Source: Micractinium sp. NFX-FRZ | Lineage: Eukaryota; Chlorophyta; Trebouxiophyceae; Chlorellales; Chlorellaceae | DNA length: 64,000 nucleotides | Direction: 5' to 3' | NCBI GenBank assembly: GCA_029339195.1 | Contig: JAPTJF010000222.1 | Coordinates: 1 to 64,000, forward strand | Shown: positions 1 through 10,800 of the stretch, in pieces | Layout of the letters: the number at the start of each line of letters is the position of its first letter | Numbering within the stretch: position 1 is the first letter of the stretch | Translations under genes and position numbers: made by a program | Notes under the pieces: model-generated | Database searches by the model: none | Told to the model about the DNA's origin: nothing | What the model saw: only the letters and a program-made list of their open reading frames with translations

Positions 1-14
1 CCCCCCCCTTCCTT

Positions 15-55
<41 letters not shown>

Positions 56-57
56 AC
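1..57. repeat. Poly-C tract at the left edge
   Basis: Near-continuous C, interrupted by TT and TTT, inside the BUB1 intron that follows exon 17. Such runs are assembly-prone, so continuity with sequence to the left deserves caution. Confidence 0.8.
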
Positions 58-65
58 CTCCCCAC

Positions 66-3000
66 CTGCCCCCGTGCCAGGTACGCGTTCACCAGCTCCT
101 GCAGGCTACCGTGGGGGCCCATGGGCGCCACCAGCACGCTGCTGCGCCCGCCCAGCAGCAGGGCGGTGGGGTCGATGAACCGGTGGCGCGCACCCTCCGG
201 CACACGCCCAGCCAGTGCCTTGCAAATGTACCTGTGGCGGGGGACAGGGGGGCAGGGGAACACCAAGGGATGTGCTCTTCGAGTGGGCTATTGCCAACGA
301 TCAGCAGCCTTCCATGGGCACATGACATATGATGGCAGCTTGCGCTGCCAGGCCAAAAGCTGCCAGGCCAGCCGGCACCGATTGCTCACCACTCCCAGGG
401 GCAGGGCGGTGCCTCCCGCTTAAGCGCCACGTCAGCACAGTCGCCATCTACGCCCTGGTACACCTTGGCGTAGGCGCCCTCGCCAGTGCAGCCGCTGCAA
501 GGACGGGCAAGTGAGAAGGGCGTCAAGTGCGTACTTGGGGGCATGCAAGAAGTACGTATATATATACCACGTCACACTGGCCCCGCCATCCGGCACTGAT
601 CCCCTCCGCCTTTTGCCCCTCCCTCATCGCCTCTCCTCCCTCCCGCCTTGCCTGATCGCAAACTCCAGCCCGCACAGCTGCAGCTCCTCCAGCCCCGCGT
701 TGCTGCGCTCTGCCGCCCGAAAGGCTGCATCTGCTACGGCCTCCTCCTCGGCGCTCAGGCAGTACACCCCTGGCCACTGCAGCAGCGAGGGGGATGAGGA
801 CAGAGGCAAAGCGAGGGACGGCACTGAGGTTCAGCAGGCGGAACAGTGACGAAATCTGACACACTAGCTGCCAAGCACATACCCTGCCCAAGCCCTCCAC
901 CCTCACTTCTTTCAGCCCCCACGCCCACCCACCACCCACCTCGGGCACAGCCGGGTCCAGGCAGGCCAGCATGCGGCCGTGGAAGGCGGGGGAGAAGGGA
1001 TCCAGCAGCGCAGGTGGCTGCCCAGCCACTGGCGTCGCAAACCCCTCTGCCCCCGCATCCTCCGCCTGGTCCTCAGCAACCGCTGGCGCGAGCCCAAGGC
1101 TGCCAGAGGCGGCAGGGGAGCCCATGAGTGGTGGGCTGCCGTCATCCGAGTCACCGTCGGCCCACACCATGAAGCTGTCCTGCCGCGCCAGCTCACCGCC
1201 ACCCTCTGCGGGTGCCGCCTCAGCAGCGGTCTCCGCTGCTGCCGCCAGTGCTGCCTCCGCTGCCTCGTCTGCTTCTGTAGTGACCCCCAAGGCTGCCGCA
1301 CGGGCCTCTGCCAGCGGCTGCAGCACCCCTGCTGCGACGGTACGGTCCGCCAGCTGGCGCCTGCTGGCCCCGCCATGGCCGCCAACCACAGGCAGGTTCT
1401 CCTTGCAGTCTGCCAGCTGCAGCCCCTGCATGCCCATCTGCAGCCCCAAGTCCTCTGTTGGTGCGCCGCCTGCCTCCGCCTCCATGGCAGGGGACGTGGC
1501 CGCCGCACCGCTGCCTGCTGCCTCCAAGTGTTGCCCAGCCGCAGCAGGGTTGAGCCGCCCTGCTGCTGGAACGGCCTCCAGGAGTGCCATGGTGTCTCCA
1601 GCGTCAAGGTTGAGGGCCAGGGTGTCGTCAGCGCCAGGGGCAAAGCCCCACTTGTTGACCTGTTGCAAGAGGGCGAGGTTCAGGAGGAGGGGGACATGGG
1701 TGGAAAGACACATGTTGGAAGGTGTGGCATTGTGAGCTGCTCATGAAGGTGGCAGGCGTGAGGCCGAGAAACGCTGCTAAAACCACAAGTCACAGCTGCC
1801 AACAGACAATGTTGCCAGCACCGCAACAGCAAGCACCATGTGCCGCTGCACCCCACCTGCACTGCAGCAGCGCTCAGAGCGGGGCTGCCTGACGAGCGCT
1901 CCAGCCCGCCCAGCTCAGCACCCAGCAGGTCCCCAGTGCTGCCACCCGCCTCTGAGCTGGCGCAGGGCGAGGAGCAGCCGCCACCAAGGAACTGGGTGTC
2001 CTCGCGAATGGAGAAACCACCGCCGGCTGCAGCGCCGGCATCGGTGCTGTGCGCTACTGCACCAGCAGCAGGGGAGGCCGCCTCGGGAGATGCTGCAGCA
2101 TTGCCGCCGAGGAACAGGGTGTCCTCACGGATGCAGAAGCCGCCTGCTGCTGCAGCCGGTTCTGCTGGTGCTGCTGCTGCCTCCTGCAGCTGCTCCTGCT
2201 GTTTCTCCTCCTCCTCCTCCTCCTCAGGCTGCATGGGCACGGTGATGAACTGCGTGTCTTCCCGGATGCTGAAGCCGCCAAACAGGTCGCCAGGGCTGGC
2301 AGCCTGCCTGCCGGCGCTGCCGCCTGCAGCGCCCCCTCCCATCTCCCCCTCGTCTTCCTCTTCCTCATCTGCACATGCTGGCACCGTGACGAACTGCGTG
2401 TCTTCACGGATGCTGAAGCCACCAAAGAGATCGCCGGGGCTGGCTGCAGGTGCCGCCGCCGCTGCCGAAGCAGGCGCAGGTGAGGCTTGTCCAGCCTCGA
2501 GCGCCTCCAGAGGCACGCTGACAAACTGTGTGTCCTCACGCACGCCAAATCCGCCAGGTGAGTCTGGCTCAGAAGCTGCCGGGGCAGCCGGCAACGCAGC
2601 AGGCGGGCGTGCACGCGGCGGGCGCGGTGCCGGCACGCGGAAACCTCCCTGCTGCTGCTGCTGCGCTGCTGCCGCCAGCTGTTCCCCTGCCGGCTGAGCG
2701 CCACCGCCAAACATTTGGCTGATGGCGTCGAAGGCAGCCTTGGTGGAGATGGTGACGGTGGGCTCATAGCCTGCTGGGCCGCGGGCCGTGGGCGGCAGCA
2801 CGCCATGCTCGTGCGGCAGCGAGCCCTGCAGCAGTGGTGAAGCAACAGAGGCTGGTTGGCATGCTGCGCACGCTGTGGTCTCTGCCAGGAATCCCGGTGC
2901 CCCCAGCATGCTGTTCCTTCGCTTAGTCCGTATGAGTGCCCAGTCTGCTTCACCGCTCTGACATCCACCCCCACCAGCAGGGCCACACACCTTGAACATG

Positions 3001-6000
3001 TTGTTGATGGCGTCAAAGGCGGCCTTGGTGGAGAAGGTCATGGTAGGCTCGTAGCCCGCCCCGCTGCGGCCCAGGTTCATCGTGGGCTCTGCATACGGGT
3101 TGGGTGGCAGGCTCCCATGCTCCAGTGGCAGCGAGCCCTGCAGGGGGCATTCAGGGGCCATCATGGGGGGATGCAGGCGAGAAATCAGCAAGCCATGGCG
3201 CGAGGCATGCCTGCTGCCACATGCCCCTGCTGCCGCCCGCGCATCTCTTTCGCCCACAAGCTCGCACACAAATCTGGGCAGCACTCCCTCACCCAGCATT
3301 TCGAAAGGCACACCGCTCCAGCCCCTGCCAGCACACCCACCTTGAACATGCGGTTCAGCGCAGCAAAGGCGTCCTTGGTGGCGATGGTCATGGTGGGCTC
3401 CAGCATTGCAGCCAGGCCCCCAGACCCGCCAGCATGCCCGCTGCCGGCGCCAGCACCCAGCAAGTCAGCAGGGCCGGAGCCGGCGGGCAGGGTGCCCTGC
3501 AGGGGTGCGGGGAGGCGATGCAGGAGCAGGGTGTCTGAAGTGGCACCATGCGTGGTTGCACAGCAGGGGAGCACAGAATGCCAGTGGCTTTTCTAGCCTT
3601 ATCGGAGGCGTTCATGGAAGAGCTGGACCAGCGGTCCACAGATCAAGAGCAGCAGCGGGCGGCGGTAGAGTCGGTGCGGCGCATGCAAGGCTGCCTGCTC
3701 CCAGGGCATCACCAGCCTGGATCCCGCACACATTCAAAGCTGCACCCCACGCGCCCACCCAACCCACACCCAGCTCACCCCAAACATCTGGTTGATGGCA
3801 GCAAAGGCATCTGCTGTGTTGAACGTCACTGTGGGCTCATAAACATCGCCGCCGGGCCCCGCCTCTGCAGGCTGCTCAAACGGCGTGGGCTGGGCTGCCA
3901 GCAGGTCGGCGGCATCAGTGGGGGCTGCTGCTGGCTCTGCCATTTCGGCGGCGCCTGCTGCCTGCTCAGCAGCTGCAGCCGGGCCCTCCTGCTCTTGCTC
4001 ACCCTCCTCAGCTGGCTGCGGCGAAGTGCCCACCACCTCTGTCAACACCGGGCTGCCAAACGCACCCTCTGCTGCCGCTGACTCTGCCGGTCCCGCTTCC
4101 CCCTGCAGGCCGACGTGTGCAGCGGCAGGGGTCGGCGCCGCCTGCACTGCCTCCATCTGCTGCTCCACGGTTTCTGCTGGCACTGCTGCTGCCTCAGTGG
4201 CCACTGCAGCCACCTCCATCACAGCACAGGTCTCGCCCTCCAGCTCCATGTCATCCTCCTCCCGTGCAGCAGCTGCTGCCTCCTCCTCCTGCCGCCTGCG
4301 CTGCTGTCGCTGCCAGTGCACCGCCCGCACCTCCTCAAAGCACAGCTCCTCACCTGAGCGCAGTAAGAGGGCGGGGCGGGGGAGTGGCGGTGAGGGGCTG
4401 CGTGTATTGTAGTATGTAGTTTACAGGGGCGTGCAGGATTCCTAAGGGCAGAGGAGGCAGCAGCAGCAACATAGAATCGGTGGCTAGCCATCCAGCCCAG
4501 AAACGATCTCAGCACCGCCCGCGGCAGCCATTACACACCGCTGTCGCCAGCAAGCGCCGTCTCATTGAAGCCCATCACCTCCTCCCGCCGCCGCTTGGCA
4601 TCGGGGGGCTGCCCTGCTGCCGACCGCCCAGGCACACCTCCCAGAGGCGGCCCGCTGGCCTGCGCCTGTGCAGCGGGGGAAAGTGGCAGATGACGGGCGG
4701 GTGTAAGGCAGGAGGCCAGAAGACGAGAGCTGGGGGAGACCAGCAGGCACTGCAGGCATGGACTGGAAGATGCGCCTGGCCTAAAGCAAGGTTTGGCAAC
4801 TGACCCACAGCTTCACCAAAAGGTCATCTGCCCTCCACAGCTTGCCCTGCCCAGCACTACAGCCGGCCCACCTTGTGGAGGTGCAGCGGGTTCTGCATGA
4901 TCTCCTCCTCCTGGCCTCCCCGCTCCAGCCGCTGGCGCAGGGTGGGCTTGGCGGCGTCGGCGGCCGCGCAAGAGGCATCGTCTGCCTGCGCCTCCAGCTC
5001 CTGCAGCAGAGGCAGGTGGGCATGCATTCATGCTCTCACCCAATGCAGCCCAGAGAGCGACCCAGTGTATCACCGCTCGCATGCTGTCGGCGCAAGCAGG
5101 CGCATGGGCACCACCACACCAGGCACCAGAGCACCGCGGCAGCTCTGCCACTTTCAGTCCACCCTTCACACCTGCAGCTCCGGGTCAACGAAGATCTCCA
5201 GCGCCGGGGCTGCGGGCGCCGAGTGCGCCGCCGCCTGCTTCACCTTCTGCCCCGCCCAAACGGCGGCGCGCTGCACGTTCTCCTTGCGCCCCGCCTCAAA
5301 GCCGCCCAGCTTGGTCCAGGCGCCGGCAGCAGACCTGGGGCAGAACGCGGGGAGGCAGGCAGGCAGGACTGGTGTGGGAGGAAGCGACGGGTGGCGCGGG
5401 CCCGCAGGTGGAGGGCACGGCACACAGCACAGCAGCACCCATTATTCGCGGCAGCAAGGGGTGCATGCCACAGCCCACCAGGGCAGTCCCTCCGCGCACC
5501 TGCCCGGCTGGAAGAGCGCTGCGGGTGCCGAGGCGGCGGGAGCGCCAGTGCCGTTGAACTCGTCGTCCACAAAAATGTCCAGCCCCCCAGCAGGTGCATT
5601 CTCCTGGTCAGCACCAGCCGCCACCTTGCGCTTGCCCAGTAAGCCGCCGCCCAGCAGGCTGCCGCCCGAGCGCCCAGCCGCACCGGCAGGTGGCCGGCTG
5701 TTGGCGCCGCCACGCCCGCCCAGCACCCCCAGGCTGCGACGCTCCGGGTGCTCAGCCTCTGCCACCTCGCCGATGGACTGCTCTGCTGCCTTGCGCTGGA
5801 TGCGTCGCGCCTGCCAGGAGGGGAGGAATGGTGAGGGGAGTCAACAAATAGTTGCTGCAAAGCAGGCCAGCTGAAGTGCTACCAGCAACAGTAGCAACAA
5901 AAGCAAACGCAGCAGCAGGCAACACTTGGGTAGCCTGCCAGCCCGTCTTCCCCCGTGCGTCGCCCTCCACCGACCCACCATGCGCTGCTGGAACTCGGCA

Positions 6001-7461
6001 AACTTGCCACGCAGCCGCTCCACGGGTGCTGCAAGACGGTTGATGCCCTGCTGGTACACCGCGTCAGCCTGCGGGGGAGGCAGGCAGGAGGAGGGGGGCG
6101 GGCGGGTGCTTGCATGAATGGGCGCTTGGGGTGGGGCACCTTGAGCGTCCATAGCCACGTGCATCAGCTTGGTCATGGCAGCGAGAGAGGGGCGTGCAGC
6201 AGCACCAGCTCCAGGGGGGGCAGGTGCTCATATTACCTGATTCCTCCTGCCCTGCCCCATGCAACGCCCCAGCCAACCCGCCTACCTTGGCGTACCCCCC
6301 GCGCGCCTCCAGGTATGTTGCATAGGCAACGTAGTACAGCGCGTGGTCCTGCCCAATGTCGTTCTCCTTCAGAAAGCAGAAGACATCCCCGGGGTCGGGC
6401 AGGCAGTCGGCCTGCAAAGGTGCGAGTGACGGTGGCGGGGCACAGGAGGGGCTAGCGGTGAAACAACGCAGGGCGCACGCGAGGCCAGCGGATGTAGGTG
6501 CAGGGACCGGCGACAGATGGAAGCGCACCCAACTTGGAGATAGTGGGCCTAGGCCTGGCTGGCCTGCTCATGCCAAGCAGGTGCTGATACACCATGAATC
6601 GCTACATCACAGCGGGCTCGGCGCGCTGCAGGCCGCAAGGAGCCGCAGCACCCACATGCTGCCTGCACCCACATCAGCCGCTTGGCTACACCGGCCTGTG
6701 GTGTACACTTCCACCTACTCACATACTGGATCCAGACGCGCAGGTAGCGGATGTCGCCGCTGTAGCGCCCCCCCGCCTGCAGCTCGCGCGTGCAGCGCTC
6801 CAACAGCGGCAGCAGCTCTGCCTTGTGACCGCCCGCGCTGAACATCTCCTGCGTCCACTTGATGAACCTGCAGGAGGGGCACATAAAGGTTTTCAATGCG
6901 CAGTGCGGCAGAGACATACAGCAGGGGCAGCATCAGGCAGTGAGGTGCCGAGGCGAGCAGCAGCGGGCAGCGCGGGTGGGCGGCGCAGGTGGCAGGGAGG
7001 CGGCAGGCGGCCTGCGGAGATAACATGGGTGCTACAAGGGAGCCATGCAAGGCGTCCAATCCGTGGGGGCACTGGCGATGCTGCTGCTGGTGCATGGGCG
7101 GAGTCAGCTGGCCGCAGCTGTCGGCACCTGAGCCAGACCTCCAGCGGGTCGTCGCCGCTGTACCCCGCCAGCTCCTCCCAAAACGCCCTGCAGTGTGACG
7201 ACGGAAGCACAGGAGTGAGGCATGGAAGGCTAAACAGACGGCAAGCATAGGCACGTTACGGGCACAGTGTGGAGCACGGCACCCCTGAGCCCGACGCGCT
7301 CACCGCCGCCGCTCCTCCGCCGCCACGGCGCGCAGCTCTGCTGTTGTGTCGCGCAGGCCGGAGGCCTTGCGCCCCGCCTTGAGCGGCTGGAAGTTCTCCT
7401 TGGACGCCTCCCAGTCGGCTTCGGGCGCGGCGGCCGCAGGGGCCGCGTGAGCCGTGGCCAT
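66..7461 (-). CDS. BUB1: Spindle-checkpoint kinase BUB1 / MadBub homologue, 3' end beyond window
   Basis: Kinetochore checkpoint protein. Seventeen exons (descending): 7461-7304, 7187-7128, 6867-6723, 6411-6286, 6068-5979, 5810-5500, 5334-5172, 5000-4872, 4665-4539, 4353-3779, 3496-3341, 3137-2991, 2825-1857, 1659-940, 776-652, 494-390, 231-66; phases close over 1424 codons. Seen in order: KEN box 21-23; Mad3/BUB1 TPR domain about 45-190 (AFWEEL, GDDPLEVW, IKWTQEMF, LYYVAYATYLE); ABBA-like IFVDDE near 272; KEN 314-316; ABBA-like IFVDPE near 343; GLEBS EELCFEEVRA 438-447; four CD1-like motifs ending at 628, 680, 729 and 769; five F-x-[IV]-R-E-D-T-x-F motifs between 820 and 1009; KEN 1138-1140; kinase start with GEGAYAKVY at 1338-1346 and VALK lysine 1359. 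The rest of the kinase domain lies left of base 66. The intron at 651-495 has a GC donor. Start ATG lies 383 bases from divergent VPS16. Identity is very sure; motif names are by resemblance. Confidence 0.93.
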
Positions 7462-7844
7462 TGCAGTCGGCGGTTGGGCGTGGCTCGCTTAGGCCTCGCT
7501 GATTGCCCGGCGCATTGAGAGACGGTCGTGTGCGAGAAGCTGGTTGCGGGAATGTGGCGGGGCGTCCGCCTCAGCTGTCTTTTTGGGACCTAGCCACCTC
7601 AGCTGGGACACGCTGGCAGGGGGGTTCTCCCAGCTCCTGACCCGTCTGCATACCAGCCCACACCGTGGATTGCCTTTCTTGTCGGCTTCGCAGGCTCCTG
7701 CATTGCGCGTGCGACAGAGTGCCGACACTGTCTTCATTTGGCGCGCTGGGGCGCTTTTAGGTCAGTTGGATCGCATGCGGTAGCATCAAAACACCATCCA
7801 AGACCAACGGATCGCTTCGGCAGGAGGTCCAACACTGATCGCGC
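7462..7844. promoter_or_regulatory. Divergent intergenic region between BUB1 and VPS16
   Basis: These 383 bases separate two divergent start codons, so both promoters and 5' untranslated regions must lie here or overlap. Base composition is less C-skewed than in the introns. I see no clear TATA box or other recognisable element. Confidence 0.5.
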
Positions 7845-10800
7845 ATGGAGGCGCTGGACGGCGCCCTGGATGAGATAGAGGACTGGCAGCTGGTGGGCGA
7901 TGCTTACTACTCGCGGCGCCAGCTCTATGCGCTGGACTGGGGCGGCAGCGCCGGCGGCGGCGGCGGCAGCGGCGCCTCCTTCAACCTTGCGTTCATGCGG
8001 TGCGTGCCTGTGTTTGGGATGGCATGGAGAGTGGAGACCATGTGCAGGGGCAATTGTGGGGAGGCGAGCATGAGCTGCAGTGTGCATCTGCACGTCTGCA
8101 TACCCCCTGGAGCACTGCACCCCTCGGCCACGCACCACCCACCACCCGCTGCCCGCTGCACCTGCAGTGTGTTCCCCTCCTCTGCCGGCGGCCCGATTGC
8201 TGCGCTTCGAGACGACACCAAGCTTGTGCTGTACGTGGGTGCTGCCGCCAAGCCGGACATCCAGATCCTGAGCGCCGCCGGGGCGCCGCTGGGCCGCGTG
8301 CTGTGGGAGCCGCGGGCGCGCGTGCTGGCGGCGGGGTGGACCAGCAGCGAGCTGCTGCTAGTGGTGGACGATGCTGCGCAGGTGTGGGTGGGTGCACAGT
8401 AAGGTTTGAGTGGGATGGACTAACGGGTGAGGGCCAGCACATGCGTTCGGCAAGTGGCAGAGGCCGTAGTTGAGGGGTAGGTGAGTGGGTGTGAGGAAGG
8501 TGCCATTTGTCAGACTGTGCCTTTGGCACCCACAACAGGGGGCCCTTCCGTTGCTGGCTCATCCTGGCTGCCGCTGCCGTGTACTGCCCTCATCCCACAT
8601 CACCAGCCCTCGCTCCTACCCCCTCGACAGGTCCACTTGTTCAACGTGCGTGGCGAGCGCCAGCCGGCGCACTTCTCGCTGGGGGCAGAGGTGGAGGAGG
8701 CGGGGGTGGAGGCGGCTCTAGTGTTCCGGGACGGGCTGGCGGTGCTGACCCCCAGTGGGCACCTGTGGTGAGGGGGTGGGAGCGGGTGAGCGTCGCGGAA
8801 TCTGATGGCTGCATGATGCAGTGGGCATTGATGACATGGATGGGGTGCAGTGGACTGCCAACGGGGTGCCACCATTTTCTTGTTTTCTTGTGCTTCTGGA
8901 TGCTATAAGCCGTGTCCTGAACCAGGAGTGAATGGAGGGCCCACAGGCTGGCTGCCCTGCTGCCCGCACCCGCCTGGTGCTGTTGGAAAGCTTGCCGGCC
9001 TGCAAGCATGAACGCCAGCCCTGCCGATGACTTTACCCCGCTTCTCGCTGTTTTCACCCCGCTCTCCCACGCTCTTTATCGTTGCCCTCCCCCGTTGTCC
9101 CACCGCAGGTGTGTGCCCGACATCTCGCAGCCGCGCCTGCAGCGCTTTGCCGACCCGGCTCCCGGGCTGGGCGCAGCTGGTGCTGCTGGCTCCTCGGGGG
9201 TGCACTGCATGGCGGTGCTGCCGCCCTCGCTGTCCTCCTCTGGAGCCCTGGAGGTGGGGTGGGCAGGGCGGCAATGGAAACAGCTGTGTCTCTTGTGTGT
9301 AGCACTGCCTGAGCCGACACGGTATTCTTCAACGCACAGGAGGGGACAGCAAGCCACCCACCTCTCTTGTGCATCAATCAAACCTGCATGCCTGGCCCTG
9401 CCCGCCCGTCTCCATGACTTCATGTCACGGCACTGTGCCCTGCTTGCCTCCCCATCACCCTCCTCCTTGCCTGCCCCCCATCCCCCTTGCCTGCCCCCCA
9501 GGTCATTGTGGGCGTTGAGGACACGGTGCGTGTGGTGGACGCAAACGAGGCGCTGCCAACCTCCGTGTTTGAGGGTCCCATCCTCAGGTGGGTGCTCTTC
9601 CCATGGCCCTTGTATCGTAGCTTTATCAACGGGGCGAGGATGGGGTGCGTGCTGACGACGCGCTGCTACACAGGTGCGGTGTATGAGGTGCTCCATAAAC
9701 TGCCTGCTGTGGGGCCGAGCGGAGTTGAGTGACCAGCGCTCCGTCTGCAGCGGCAGGCACCGCCGATGCGCTGTGCTGAGACCCCCCAGGCACACCTGCA
9801 GCCTTCCCCACCGACGGGCTGCCGCACCGCCCCCTTGCCCTCTGGCCCGCAGATTGGCTGCCAGCCCCTGCGGCAAGTTTGTGGCCGGATACGGCCAGGA
9901 CGGGACGATACACATCTGGACCGCAGGTGCCGCCTGTCTCCCACCTTCTCTCTGCCTTCATCCTACTGCAGCTGTCTGCGCCCAGCTGTGCTTAATTCTG
10001 CGTCAGCATTTGAGGTCTCCGTCTGCCTGGTCTGCCTGCCTGCCCCGTCTTATCCCCCCCCCGCTGTGGCCAGTTCCGCTCGGCTCGGCTGTCTGCACAA
10101 ACCCCCCTGCCTCCCTCCTTGCTTCGTCGCTCCTCCCGCTTGGATCCGCTCCTGCCTTGCTTTTCCACAAGCCTGCCCGGCTGCCTCCTTTGCACTGCCT
10201 TCTCCGCCCGCCTCGCCCCGCTTTTCCCCTGGCCTCCCCTGCTTACCCTATGGCTGCCCCCTGCCCACCCGACTGCCCCCGCCCACCCGCAGACCTGGCG
10301 GATGTGGTGACCCGCGTGGGGCTGGCAGAGACAGAGGTGGACTTGGTGGACTCATTAGGGGTGAGGCCTATGTGGAGGTGACAGGTGGCATATAGACTGC
10401 CCTGCACGTGAAACTTCCCTGGTCTCTCCCCCTGCTGGTGCCCCCTTACCACTGCCCCCTTGCCTGCTGCTCCCGTACCTGCGGCCTTACAAGATTACCG
10501 TCCCCTTACCCCCTGCTCCTGCGGCTTTTGACCTACGGCCCTTTGACCCGCTCTGCCGCCGCTGCCCATGCTCCAACCCCCAGGCGGAGGCGGTGCCCGA
10601 CACGCTGCCCGACACGCTTCTGTGGTGCGGCAGCGACGCGGTGCTGCTCTTCTGGGAGGTGGGTGGCAGGTTGCGGGGCATGACAAGGTTGGGGAAAGAG
10701 AGGTGGTTGCTGCACCGGCGACGGGAGCTTGGGGGGCGGACTGCAGCCCCTGCCTGCCCAGCTGCATGCCATGGCGCTGCAACCCAGCTGCACACTTTGT

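Noticed and set aside
1680..3311. A 543-codon continuous frame through BUB1 exons 12-13
   Set aside because: Reads through the intron at 2990-2826; the repeated exon layout and donors at MFK ends support splicing.
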